DNA of 37,914 bases from DATFRX01 sp035630615 (GTDB lineage: Bacteria > Actinomycetota > Actinomycetes > Propionibacteriales > Nocardioidaceae), in the NCBI GenBank assembly GCA_035630615.1, contig DASQKI010000101.1, forward strand, positions 1 through 37,914, written 5' to 3'. Below, piece by piece: positions 24,571-32,447 of the stretch. Within the stretch, counting starts at the first letter, position 1; every line of letters begins with the position of its first letter. Position numbers and translations under genes: made by a program. The notes under the pieces are model-generated. The model saw only the letters and a list, made by a program, of their open reading frames with translations. It had not been told where the DNA came from and searched no databases.

Positions 24571-24610
24571 CGCGCAACAGATCTGATGCGCGCGCAACAC
24601 ATGTGATGCG
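24571..24610 (+). repeat. Two tandem 20-bp repeats (family F) after pyc
   Basis: CGCGCAACAGATCTGATGCG (24571-24590) and CGCGCAACACATGTGATGCG (24591-24610) differ at three positions. Each has an internal 6-bp palindrome (AGATCT, ACATGT) at the same place, and the differences keep the palindrome intact. They lie 24 bp after the pyc stop codon. Confidence 0.8.
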
Positions 24611-24737
24611 CGATGCCGCGAGAGGCTTCTGCGACGACGGTCCGACCGGCAACGGCACTCCCATCGGGTTGGAGGCCTTCACAGACACGACGGGCTGACG
24701 TTGCCGGTCGTACGCTGGGGTCGGGAGCGTGACCCCC

Positions 24738-25109
24738 ATGGTGTATCGGTTGCTGGCCGACGGAGTCATCGTGCTGCACAGCGCGTATCTGGCGTTCCTG
24801 GTCCTCGGCGGTTTCCTCGCCTGGCGCTGGCGCTGGGTCGTCTGGGCGCACCTGTTTGCGGTCGCGTGGGCGATCCCTATCGTCGTCACCGACGCGTTCC
24901 CCTGCCCCTTCACCGAGTCGGAGAAGTGGCTGCAGGAGAAGGCCGGCGATGAGCCGTACAGCGGTGGCTTCATCGAGCACTACCTCGACGGCCGAGTCTG
25001 GCCCGAGAGCTACACCTGGGTCGTGGAGGTCACGGCATTCACCCTGGTCGCGATCTCGTACGTCGGCCTCGCCGTTCGGCGACATCGACGCGAGCGGACG
25101 CCGGTCTAG
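24738..25109 (+). CDS. DUF2784-family membrane protein
   Basis: 123 residues with about three membrane segments: LLADGVIVLHSAYLAFLVLGGFLAW, VVWAHLFAVAWAIPIVVTDAF and WVVEVTAFTLVAISYVGLAV. The conserved CPFTESEKWLQ between the second and third is the family signature. No biochemical function is established for the family. ATG at 24738 is preferred because GGGAG ends 10 nt upstream; GTG at 24729 would be too close to it. The gene is convergent with the large acyl-CoA dehydrogenase gene, with a palindromic repeat between them. Confidence 0.78.
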   Translation: MVYRLLADGVIVLHSAYLAFLVLGGFLAWRWRWVVWAHLFAVAWAIPIVVTDAFPCPFTESEKWLQEKAGDEPYSGGFIEHYLDGRVWPESYTWVVEVTAFTLVAISYVGLAVRRHRRERTPV

Positions 25110-25124
25110 ACGCTAGAACCCCGA

Positions 25125-25172
25125 AGTTGTCAGGCACATATCAAGCCCTGGCTCGACATGTGCCTGACAACT
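25125..25172. repeat. Palindromic repeat (family C) between convergent genes
   Basis: The outer arms are AGTTGTCAGGCACAT (25125-25139) and its exact complement at 25158-25172. An inner AGCC/GGCT stem extends the hairpin. It fills the gap between the DUF2784 gene and the acyl-CoA dehydrogenase, and its outermost base overlaps the dehydrogenase stop codon. It is well placed as a bidirectional terminator. Confidence 0.88.
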
Positions 25173-27103
25173 CAGCGGTAGCGACGGGCGACGTTGTCCG
25201 CGCCCGACGCACCCGGCTCCCACGACGCGATCCACGGTCCGGTGCCTTCGGATACGTCGACGACGCCGGCCTCGAGCCAGGTGTACGCATCGCCCAGCGT
25301 CTGCTTGGCGATCCGCCGGTCGATGTCGTCGGTGTTGCTCCAGAGCCGTCCGAACAACTCCTCGACCCGCAGTCGGGCCTGCCGGCAAAACGCGTCGGCC
25401 AACTCGTAGGCTGCCTCGCCCTGCGCCTTCTCGGCTTCGGTCTCGGCGTCGGAGCGCAGCATCTCGGCCCGGGAGCACGCCGCTGCCATGGCGAACAGCT
25501 CGGCGCCGATGTCGACGATCCGACCAAGAAATCCCTGGCGGTATTCGAGCTTGGCCTGCCACCGACTCATGCCGTAGAAGGTCTGCCGGGCGAGCTTGCG
25601 GGACGATCTCTCGACGTACCGCAGATGCTTCGCGAGCGGGCCGAAGTCGCCGTACGCTCCGGGCCGGCTGCCTTTGCCGGCGACGAGCTTCGGCAGCCAC
25701 GTCGCGTAGAAGCCGCTGGCCTTCGCGGCGGCCTTCGCCTTCTGACCGACCTTGGCGTCCGGGTCCGCGAGGTCGCCGGCCGCCTTGAGATGCGCGTCGA
25801 CCGCCTCGCGGGCGATCAGCAGGTGCATGATCTCGGTCGACCCCTCGAAGATGCGGTTGATCCGCACGTCCCGCAGCACCTGCTCGGCCGGCACGGCTCG
25901 CTCACCCCGAGCCGCGAGCGAGTCGGCCGTCTCGTACCCCCGACCCCCTCGGATCTGCACCAGCTCGTCGGCGATCTTCCACGCCATCTCGCTGGCCCAC
26001 AGCTTCGCCAGTGCCGCCTCGATCCGGATGTCCTTGGTGCCCGCGTCGGCCAGCTCCGCGGACAGGTTGAGTACGGACTCGAGGCCGTAGGTCGTCGCGG
26101 CGATGTACGAGACCTTCTCCGCGACCGCCGCGTGCTCGCCGACCGGCCGACCCCACTGCACGCGGGCCGCCGACCACTCGCGGGCGATCTTGAGGCACCA
26201 CTTGCCGGCCGCCGTGCACACCGCCGGGATCGACAGGCGTCCCGTGTTGAGTGTGGTGAGGGCGATCTTGAGCCCCTGGCCCTCCTTGCCGAGCCGGTTT
26301 TCGGCCGGCACCCGTACCTGGTGGAAGCGGGTCACGCCGTTTTCGAGGCCCTTCAGACCCATGAACGCGTTGCGGTTCTCGACCGTGATGCCGGCCGAGT
26401 CGGTCTCGACGACGAACGCGGTGATGCCGCCGCGGCCGCCGTCGTGCTTCGGCACCTGGGCCATGACGACAACCAGCTCGGCGATGACGCCGTTGGTCGT
26501 CCAGAGCTTGACGCCGTCGAGCAGGTAAGCATCGCCGTCGTCGGTCGGAGTCGCCGTCGACGCCATCCGAGCCGGGTCGGAGCCGACGTCGGGCTCGGTC
26601 AGTAGGAACGCCGTGACGGCACCCGCGGCGCATCGAGGCAGGAACCGCTGCTTCTGCTCCTCGGTGCCGAACGTCTTCACCGGCTCCGGCACGCCGATCG
26701 ACTGGTGTGCCGACAGCAGCGCGCCGATCGTCGGATGCACCGAGCCCGCCATCATGAGTGCTCGCCCGTAGTACGACATCGGGAGGCCGAGCCCGCCGTA
26801 CTCCTCCGGGATCTTGAGCCCGAAGCAGCCGAGGTCGGCGAAACCCTGGACGTACTCGTCGGGGACCTTCTCCTCGCGCTCGATGCGGCCGCCGTCGAGC
26901 GACTCGCAGTACGCCTGGAGCTTGGCGAGGAAGGCCTCGCCGCGGGCGACGTCGTCGGGGCTCGGGCGTGGATGCGGATGGATCAGGTCGAGGTCGAACC
27001 GGCCGAGATAGAGCTCCTTGGCGAAGCTGGGCCGGTGCCATTCGGTTTCGCGGGCGGCCTCGGCGACCTCGCGGGCCTGGCGTTCGGTCACATCGGTGCT
27101 CAT
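25172..27103 (-). CDS. Large acyl-CoA dehydrogenase (VLCAD-like, about 640 residues)
   Basis: 643 residues. The dehydrogenase core (about 60-440) has IPEEYGGLGLPMSYYGRALM, FLLTEPDVGSDPARM (FAD-binding), LDGVKLWTTNGVIAELVVVMA, IRGGRGYETADSLAARGE and the catalytic glutamate in RIFEGSTEIMHLLIA. The C-terminal helical extension of about 170 residues is as in VLCAD/ACAD9-type enzymes and mycobacterial large FadEs. It introduces the 2,3 double bond in acyl-CoAs, passing electrons via FAD to ETF. GGAGGAG lies 6 nt before ATG 27103. The upstream tandem TACTCACCAGT sites suggest control by a TetR-type lipid regulator. Its stop codon touches the palindromic repeat. Confidence 0.9.
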   Translation of the reverse strand: MSTDVTERQAREVAEAARETEWHRPSFAKELYLGRFDLDLIHPHPRPSPDDVARGEAFLAKLQAYCESLDGGRIEREEKVPDEYVQGFADLGCFGLKIPEEYGGLGLPMSYYGRALMMAGSVHPTIGALLSAHQSIGVPEPVKTFGTEEQKQRFLPRCAAGAVTAFLLTEPDVGSDPARMASTATPTDDGDAYLLDGVKLWTTNGVIAELVVVMAQVPKHDGGRGGITAFVVETDSAGITVENRNAFMGLKGLENGVTRFHQVRVPAENRLGKEGQGLKIALTTLNTGRLSIPAVCTAAGKWCLKIAREWSAARVQWGRPVGEHAAVAEKVSYIAATTYGLESVLNLSAELADAGTKDIRIEAALAKLWASEMAWKIADELVQIRGGRGYETADSLAARGERAVPAEQVLRDVRINRIFEGSTEIMHLLIAREAVDAHLKAAGDLADPDAKVGQKAKAAAKASGFYATWLPKLVAGKGSRPGAYGDFGPLAKHLRYVERSSRKLARQTFYGMSRWQAKLEYRQGFLGRIVDIGAELFAMAAACSRAEMLRSDAETEAEKAQGEAAYELADAFCRQARLRVEELFGRLWSNTDDIDRRIAKQTLGDAYTWLEAGVVDVSEGTGPWIASWEPGASGADNVARRYR

Positions 27104-27122
27104 GGCAATCTCCTCCGAGGGC

Positions 27123-27147
27123 TACTCACCAGTGTTACTCACCAGTA
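27123..27147 (-). promoter_or_regulatory. Tandem operator-like site before the large acyl-CoA dehydrogenase gene
   Basis: TACTCACCAGTG (27123-27134) and TACTCACCAGTA (27136-27147) are direct repeats 13 bp apart. Each is an imperfect TACT-N4-AGTA inverted repeat. They lie 20-44 nt upstream of the ATG at 27103, where a repressor would block initiation. Regulators of fatty-acid genes in actinobacteria are often TetR-type, but no such gene is in the window. Confidence 0.6.
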
Positions 27148-27180
27148 GCGACCTGTGAAGTCCCTCGGGCGTCTCCCACC

Positions 27181-27243
27181 CCTTCCCGCCGACCTTGCGC
27201 AACCCACCCACTTCCTCGCGCCGACCTTGCGCGTCCTGTCCAT
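27181..27243 (-). repeat. Two units of the 32-bp family (family B), minus orientation
   Basis: Cores CGCCGACCTTGCGCAACC and CGCCGACCTTGCGCGTCC, about 32 bp apart, are the reverse of the array at 27425-27584. Together the two arrays bracket about 180 bp (27244-27424) in which no gene or further structure was seen. The whole 27104-27602 gap thus holds the operator-like site, these two arrays and unassigned sequence. Confidence 0.82.
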
Positions 27244-27424
27244 CTCGAGCCCGTCCGCGGCTCTCAACGTCTAGGGCGGCACGACACACGTACGGTCGAA
27301 GACCACCCCGACCCCCGACGTCAGTCTGCGACAACGGTCGCGTTTGCTGGGATCGGCGAGACCGTTCGCCACGAAGCTCCTATCTACTCGCCTGAGAGCC
27401 CGCTTCACGCCGCCCAGACGGCAA

Positions 27425-27584
27425 GACGCGCAACCTCGGCGAGAAGAAGTGGACAGGACGCGCAACCTCGGCGGGAAGAAGTGGACAGGACGCGCAAGGT
27501 CGGCGGGAGGAAGTGGACAGGACGCGCAACCTCGGCGGGAGGAAGTGGGCGGGATGCGCAACCTCGGCGCGCGAAGTGCGACTC
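27425..27584 (+). repeat. 32-bp tandem repeat array (family B), five units
   Basis: Units start at 27425, 27457, 27489, 27521 and 27553. The core GACGCGCAACCTCGGCGGGA is followed by AGAAGTGGACAG. The first four are nearly identical; unit 3 has GG for CC in CAACCTC, and the fifth diverges at its end. Plus-strand reading gives an open frame, but the peptide is a pure repeat product. It stops 18 bp before the cupin gene. Confidence 0.93.
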
Positions 27585-27602
27585 CGGTGTCAAGATGAGG
27601 GC

Positions 27603-27923
27603 ATGCGCGCCACCAGCCTGGACACCGTCGGCCATGACCAGCTCGAGGAGGCTCGGCGGTCGTCGAACGGCCGAGCGTCGAAGACCCTGCACCACGGTCA
27701 CCGTCTGCATCAGACGTTGCTCGCGCTGACCGCCGGTACCCGGCTCGCGGAGCACCAGAGTCCGGGCGACGCCACGGTGCAGTGCCTGCGCGGTCGCGTC
27801 GTCCTCAACTCGGGCGCCGACAGCGTCGCAGTGCCGGCAGGGATGCTCATCGACGTGCCGGCGCGCCGCCATGACCTCGTCGCCGAGGAGGACTCGCTCG
27901 TCGTCCTGACCGTCGCTCGCTAG
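27603..27923 (+). CDS. Small cupin-domain protein
   Basis: 106 residues forming a single cupin barrel: HHGHRLHQTLLALTAGTRLAEHQSPGDATVQCLRGRVVL, then VAVPAGMLIDVPARRHDLVAEEDSLVVLTVAR. H and E positions of cupin motif 1 are partly present (LAEHQSPGDATVQ) and one His of motif 2 is present (RRHDL), so metal binding is possible but not assured. No partner is recognised. ATG at 27603 is chosen because all upstream in-frame codons translate the 32-bp repeats. Confidence 0.72.
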   Translation: MRATSLDTVGHDQLEEARRSSNGRASKTLHHGHRLHQTLLALTAGTRLAEHQSPGDATVQCLRGRVVLNSGADSVAVPAGMLIDVPARRHDLVAEEDSLVVLTVAR

Positions 27924-27961
27924 GCGGCCGAGAGGATCGTCCACAACCGTGTGCAGTCAGT

Positions 27962-27990
27962 GACAGACCTGTCGCATGATGTGACATATT
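27962..27990 (+). promoter_or_regulatory. Possible promoter/operator of the FtsK-like cassette
   Basis: In the 109-bp gap before the ATPase gene, GACAGACCTGTC (27962-27973) is a 5-bp-arm inverted repeat. The sequence then turns AT-rich, with CATATT at 27985-27990 resembling a -10 element. This is the only such patch near the cassette, which otherwise has no internal promoter space. Assignment is by eye only. Confidence 0.35.
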
Positions 27991-28032
27991 GCGTTCGCGA
28001 GATGTGTCGGCGAGCGATGGGATGGGGTGGGG

Positions 28033-30807
28033 ATGGCCGAGCGCGCTCGGGGCTCCGGATCGGTGCGGGCGTTGACGGCTCGGCTACGCGGTCTGCACGC
28101 CTCGATCACTGACCTGGTGCCGACCGTTCGCCAACTGGGCAACGACAACTATCAGCAGGCGTTGCGGGCGTACAAAGCTGCGCATCGTGCGGTCGGCAAC
28201 AGCGGTCCGGCGGCCGGCGATGCCGTCGTCGAGGCGACGAGCCGGGTCGCGGCCGAGGTCGAACCGGCGCTGCGCGAGCTTGCGGAGGAGCTTGCGCCAG
28301 GCCTGGCCGGACTGCCACCGAAGGACCCTGGCTGGCGCTCGCGCGAGTTCGTCGGCGCCGGAACTGCACGCTACCTGCGCATCGGACAGGTCGCGGGTTC
28401 GCCGGATCGCGTCCTGCCAGCCGTCGTGCCGCTGCTCGGAACGTCCGGCTGGTCGGTCGTCGCCGAAAGCAAGGCGGTCGCGCATCGGCTGCTCCAGTCG
28501 GTCGCGTTGCGGCAGGTCGGGTGCGCCGAGCCGTTCCGAGTACGGGTGGACGCGTTCGATCCGCATCTGACCGGAGCGATGGGACTGCTCGGTGGCCTGA
28601 CCGCCCGGCATCCGACGCTGGCGTCGAAGGCACTGCACACGACGTTCGAACTTCAAGCACTGTTGGCGACGCTGGTCGAGATCTCGTCGGAGCGGGCGGC
28701 CCGACTCAACCAGCTCGGATACCAGAGCTTCGACGAGCTGCTGAGCGACAACGAACGCGCGGCGGATCCGTACCGGTTGGTGTTCCTGTTCGATTACCCG
28801 GCCGGCATCGACGCACAGACGCATCGTGAGCTGGTGCGACTGGCGGCCACCTCCGGACAACGCGGCCTCTGCTTCGTCGTGCATCACGACCGGAGTATCC
28901 GGCCAGATCCCGAGATCGATCCGTACGACTTCGTCAGTCTCCTCGACAGCCTGCAACTGAGTGACGACGGCGCCGAGCACAGCCTGCTGCGTCGGGTGCC
29001 CCTCCACATCGACGCGCCATTCGACGCCGACACGGCGGCGGCGGTTTGCGAGTTGGTGGCTGCGATGGCCGAGCAAGCGGTGCTGCCGACCGTCGACTTC
29101 ATGGACACCCTCCCGGATCGGGCCGAGTGGTGGGCGCCGGTACGCGACGAGTTGAGCACGGTAGTCGGAGCCGGCGAGCGGGTGCCGGCGCTCGTGCGGC
29201 TGCGTACGCGCAATCCGGCGTTGCCCCACATGGCCGTCGCGGGCGCCGTGGGTCAGGGAAAGTCCAATCTGCTGCTGGTCCTCATCCACGGTCTGGCCGC
29301 GCGCTACTCTCCGACCGAGCTGCAGATGTACCTGCTGGACTTCAAGCACGGCATCGAGTTCGCGTCGCTGGGTCCCGGGGACGGCAGAGAGCACTGGCTG
29401 CCACACGTTCGCGTACTCGGCGTACACAGCGACCGCGACTTCGGCCTCGCCGTACTCCGGCATCTGTCCGAGGAGCTCGCGCTACGGAGCGATCAGTTCA
29501 AGCGCCGTGGGGTCTCCGATCTCTCGGAGCTGCCGCTCGGCGACGACCGGCCGCCCCGGATCCTCGTCGTGCTCGACGAGTTTCAGGTGCTGCTCGAAGA
29601 CGACGAAGACTCAGCCGAGGAGGCGGCGCGGCTGCTCGAACGGCTCGCCCGGCTCGGACGGGCCTACGGCGTCCATCTGGTGCTGTCGACGCAGACGATC
29701 GAGGGCGTGGGCAGGTTGGCGACCCGACGCGATGCGATCTTCGGGCAGGTGCCGCACCGCGTCGCCTTGAAGACCACGCCGACCGACTCTCAGGCCATCC
29801 TGCGCACCGGCAACACGGCGGCCGCCGACCTGCGGTTCCGCGGCGAGGCCATCCTCAACCACAACTTCGGCTCGCCCGATGACAACCAGCGCATCCTCGT
29901 GTCGTACGCCGATCGCGATGCCTTGGACGGGCTGCGCCGCGATCTGTACGTCCGAGCTTTCGCGACGGACTTGGCGCAGCCGCCCCGGGTCTTCCATCTC
30001 GGCGAGTCGGCGAGCCTCGCGGACGTCGGCCTCGACAACGGGAGTCAGTCGACCGGGTCCGTCGGGGCGTGGGCCGGCATGCCGATCGCGGTGACGGAGC
30101 AGCCGACGACGATCGAGGTACGTCCGGAGCCCGGCGCCGGTGTCCTCGTGCTCGGCGATGGGCCGTCCAGCGCGATCGGCGTCATCACCGGACTCGCCGT
30201 GTCCACCGCCCGGGGTCACGGCCCGATCGCGAGCCGTCCGCCTCGCTACCTGTTGCTCGACGGCGTGGCAGCCGAGGAGTCCGTCGCCGATGCCAAGTCC
30301 GCGCTGGTCGAGGCGCTGACCCTGCTCGGTAGCGAGGTCGAGATCGTCGACGGGGCGGCGGACATCCACGAGCGACTCTTCGCCGTACGGGATGCGATCA
30401 AGCAGGGCGGGTGGAAGCAGCGGCTCTACGTACTCGGCCTGGGGCTTCACAACATTCAGGGCATGAAGGCGCATGCCGAGGGCCGGTTCGAGAGTCCGGC
30501 CGATGCGCTGACGGAGGTCGTGCGAGACGGTCCGTCGGCGGGCGTCATCACCTTCGGCTGGTGGAACCGACTGCATGTCTGCACCGATCAGCTCGGCTAT
30601 CAGCGCGCCGATGTCGCCGCACACATCTTCCTCCGGCATCCGCGGGACGGCGTTCGCTCGGTCTGCGGTCCCCTCGTACGGTGGACGTCGGAGCCGCATC
30701 GAGCCTTGGTCTGGGACGGCCTGAGTCCCGAGCCCATCACCGTCGTACCGTTCGCGCCGCTGCGAGTCGACGAGGTCGACCATCTGCTTCGAGGAGCGAC
30801 GCCATGA
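28033..30807 (+). CDS. FtsK/SpoIIIE-type ATPase without membrane segment
   Basis: 924 residues. The helical N-terminal region (about 1-90) is followed by a region of about 300 residues that I do not recognise. An intact FtsK-type motor domain comes next: Walker A GAVGQGKSN with K410, Walker B ILVVLDEFQVLL with D515/E516, a following LVLSTQTIEG sensor, and RGEAILNHNFGSPDDNQRI. A second RecA-like domain follows, with degenerate P-loop (VLVLGDGPSSA, residues 704-714, lacking the GK[ST]) and RYLLLDG. The tandem active plus degenerate P-loop domains recall EccC/EssC of type VII secretion. Unlike those it has no N-terminal transmembrane pair. Its stop overlaps the ATG of a membrane protein gene. 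ATG 28033 follows a G-rich Shine-Dalgarno region; GTG 28027 is an alternative. Confidence 0.85.
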   Translation: MAERARGSGSVRALTARLRGLHASITDLVPTVRQLGNDNYQQALRAYKAAHRAVGNSGPAAGDAVVEATSRVAAEVEPALRELAEELAPGLAGLPPKDPGWRSREFVGAGTARYLRIGQVAGSPDRVLPAVVPLLGTSGWSVVAESKAVAHRLLQSVALRQVGCAEPFRVRVDAFDPHLTGAMGLLGGLTARHPTLASKALHTTFELQALLATLVEISSERAARLNQLGYQSFDELLSDNERAADPYRLVFLFDYPAGIDAQTHRELVRLAATSGQRGLCFVVHHDRSIRPDPEIDPYDFVSLLDSLQLSDDGAEHSLLRRVPLHIDAPFDADTAAAVCELVAAMAEQAVLPTVDFMDTLPDRAEWWAPVRDELSTVVGAGERVPALVRLRTRNPALPHMAVAGAVGQGKSNLLLVLIHGLAARYSPTELQMYLLDFKHGIEFASLGPGDGREHWLPHVRVLGVHSDRDFGLAVLRHLSEELALRSDQFKRRGVSDLSELPLGDDRPPRILVVLDEFQVLLEDDEDSAEEAARLLERLARLGRAYGVHLVLSTQTIEGVGRLATRRDAIFGQVPHRVALKTTPTDSQAILRTGNTAAADLRFRGEAILNHNFGSPDDNQRILVSYADRDALDGLRRDLYVRAFATDLAQPPRVFHLGESASLADVGLDNGSQSTGSVGAWAGMPIAVTEQPTTIEVRPEPGAGVLVLGDGPSSAIGVITGLAVSTARGHGPIASRPPRYLLLDGVAAEESVADAKSALVEALTLLGSEVEIVDGAADIHERLFAVRDAIKQGGWKQRLYVLGLGLHNIQGMKAHAEGRFESPADALTEVVRDGPSAGVITFGWWNRLHVCTDQLGYQRADVAAHIFLRHPRDGVRSVCGPLVRWTSEPHRALVWDGLSPEPITVVPFAPLRVDEVDHLLRGATP

Positions 30808-31502
30808 GCGAGCAACGCGCGTGGCAGCAGTACGCCCGCCTCGTCACTCGGGTCGCCGCGGCCGGAGCGGACGAGCAGCGCCGCCAAGACACGCGGCGGG
30901 TTCGACGCGCGACGGAGCGGGAGGACGCCGAGACGATGCTCAAGGCCGCGGTCCAACAGCGCCAGCGTCTGGAGCAACGCGTACGGGAGCTCGAAGCCCA
31001 TGCGGCTGGAGTCTTGCAAGACGCGAATGTGTCGACGTCCGGCGAGCGGGTCGCATCCGACCTGGCTCCGGTTCGCGACGTCGAAGACGCGGACAGCACC
31101 ATCGACCGTCTGACTCGGGAGCTCGACGAGGTCGCCTCCGAGCTGCGTAAGCGTCAAGCCCGCCGAGGCAACCTACGCTCCCGGATGCTGACCGTGGCGA
31201 TCGTGATCTGCGCGCCGATCGTGGTCGGATCCGTCGTCTACGTGGGCGGTGGCAACTGGTTCGAAACCGTGGCCGGCGCCATCGTCGCGGCGTTGGCGGC
31301 CGGTCTCGGTTGGAGGTCCCGTACCGGATTGGCTCCCGTGATCGGCGCGGTCTTGGCGGCCGGCATCGTCTGGATCGTCGTGGCAGCCTTCGGCTGGCTC
31401 CCCACGGGCATCTGCCTGGTGGTGCTGACCGGCGTGCTGATCGCCGCACACACCGAGGACTACTACCAGAGGTTCGAAGACCGTTTCCGGAAGGATCAGT
31501 GA
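30804..31502 (+). CDS. Coiled-coil membrane protein with four helices, coupled to the FtsK-like ATPase
   Basis: 232 residues, not recognised by family. The N-terminal 120 residues are charged and heptad-like (AETMLKAAVQQRQRLEQRVRELE, and IDRLTRELDEVASELRKRQ), so one or two cytoplasmic coiled coils are likely. Four hydrophobic segments follow at about 128-148, 153-170, 175-198 and 200-216, ending in a charged tail YYQRFEDRFRKDQ. ATG overlaps the ATPase stop by 4 nt, so equal synthesis is expected. A reasonable inference is that it anchors the ATPase at the membrane and forms part of a channel or dock. Confidence 0.82.
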   Translation: MSEQRAWQQYARLVTRVAAAGADEQRRQDTRRVRRATEREDAETMLKAAVQQRQRLEQRVRELEAHAAGVLQDANVSTSGERVASDLAPVRDVEDADSTIDRLTRELDEVASELRKRQARRGNLRSRMLTVAIVICAPIVVGSVVYVGGGNWFETVAGAIVAALAAGLGWRSRTGLAPVIGAVLAAGIVWIVVAAFGWLPTGICLVVLTGVLIAAHTEDYYQRFEDRFRKDQ

Positions 31503-31507
31503 CGGCC

Positions 31508-31768
31508 ATGTCCGACGTACAAGGCCTCAAGCAGGAGCTGCACCAGGTGTCGACCGACGCCAAACAGGCCGCCAACGGTCTGGGCGGTTTCAAGTCGAAG
31601 TTCTCCGAACACTCTGGTCGGGTGCAGGCGCTTATCGCGGGCACGGCCACCGGGGCGGACACCGACATCGCGCAGCTGTTGGAGGCCGCATCGAGCGCGG
31701 TCGAGAGCGCCATCGGTGCTCTGGAGGCCGCGGCGGACGGTTGCCAGACGTACGCCGGTCAGATCTGA
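31508..31768 (+). CDS. Small WXG100-like helical hairpin protein
   Basis: 86 residues: helix 1 (about 3-42), a glycine/threonine loop GTATGADT (45-52), helix 2 (53-84). The size, hairpin layout, glycine in the turn and position beside an FtsK-type ATPase are those of WXG100/Esx proteins, although no W-x-G triplet is present and there is no C-terminal Y-x-x-x-D/E signal. The end is DGCQTYAGQI. GTG at 31499 overlaps the previous stop (GTGA) and would add three residues; AAGGA at 31491-31495 lies 3 nt from it and 12 nt from ATG 31508, so the start is undecided. It could be secreted, or be a structural subunit. Confidence 0.72.
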   Translation: MSDVQGLKQELHQVSTDAKQAANGLGGFKSKFSEHSGRVQALIAGTATGADTDIAQLLEAASSAVESAIGALEAAADGCQTYAGQI

Positions 31769-31781
31769 CCAGAGTGCACCG

Positions 31782-32447
31782 GTGGCCTCCGAGCTGCAGC
31801 GTGTCGCCAGCGGGTTGGTCGAGTGCCTCGACGAGGTGCCGCAGGTGATCGAGGCGCTGCACCGCACGGACAGTCGCTGCCGACACAGCGCCGCCGCCAT
31901 CGCGCAACTGTCGGCCGGCGATCTTCACGGCCGCAGGATCGCCCTACTGCTCGACCGGGCCGCACGTGACTGCGAGGACGCGGCGAAGCGCTGCGCCGAC
32001 GCGCGTGAGGCGGGTCGGGCGTGGGCTGCGGAGAAGGTCGGGGGCGGCGGTTCGCGCTCGGGGGAGGCGGCTGCGAGAGTCCGCGCATACAAGCCAGCGG
32101 CCGAGCCAGTGGTTCCAACTCCACCAACCGGAGAGGAGCTAGCCGAGGAGAGCAGCGACGACGTCTCCCGACTAGCTCAGCTGCGGAGGGGCGTCTATCA
32201 GTACGGCGACGATCTGACTGATGCCGCAGAGAAGACTGGCGACTTCTTCGTCCGCATCTTCGGACCACCGCCGCCGGTACATGCCGAGACGCGTTCGATT
32301 CCTGCCGTCAAGGAACAGCCACGAGAGAGCGTGGATGCCGGCCACGCTGCCAGCGCCGTCCTGGTCGCCGTGATTTTGATCGTTGAACTCGCTCGATGGA
32401 TGAATGACAGAATTACTCGCAGGAAGGGAGATCGCGAGTGCCAGTGA
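31782..32447 (+). CDS. Helical protein with proline-rich linker and C-terminal membrane helix
   Basis: 221 residues, unrecognised. The N-terminal helical domain (1-85) is rich in Ala/Arg and carries four cysteines (C15, C33, C64, C71). The middle has Gly and Pro-rich linkers (VGGGGSRSGE, PVVPTPPTGEE, FGPPPPVHAE). One membrane helix at about 189-206 (AASAVLVAVILIVELARW) is followed by a basic tail, which predicts a tail-anchored or type I topology. The N-terminal domain could pair with the upstream hairpin protein, as in WXG/LXG partners. GTG 31782 lies 13 bp after the hairpin gene stop. It overlaps the next gene by 10 bp. Confidence 0.7.
   Translation: MASELQRVASGLVECLDEVPQVIEALHRTDSRCRHSAAAIAQLSAGDLHGRRIALLLDRAARDCEDAAKRCADAREAGRAWAAEKVGGGGSRSGEAAARVRAYKPAAEPVVPTPPTGEELAEESSDDVSRLAQLRRGVYQYGDDLTDAAEKTGDFFVRIFGPPPPVHAETRSIPAVKEQPRESVDAGHAASAVLVAVILIVELARWMNDRITRRKGDRECQ

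Noticed and set aside
27405..27944. 179-codon minus-strand frame opposite the cupin gene
   Set aside because: It is a GC-rich shadow frame; its C-terminal half is the 32-bp repeat in reverse, while the plus strand encodes a plausible cupin.
28033..30807. Chromosomal DNA translocase FtsK
   Set aside because: It lacks the N-terminal membrane domain and the C-terminal gamma winged-helix domain, and has a second degenerate P-loop domain and unrelated neighbours.
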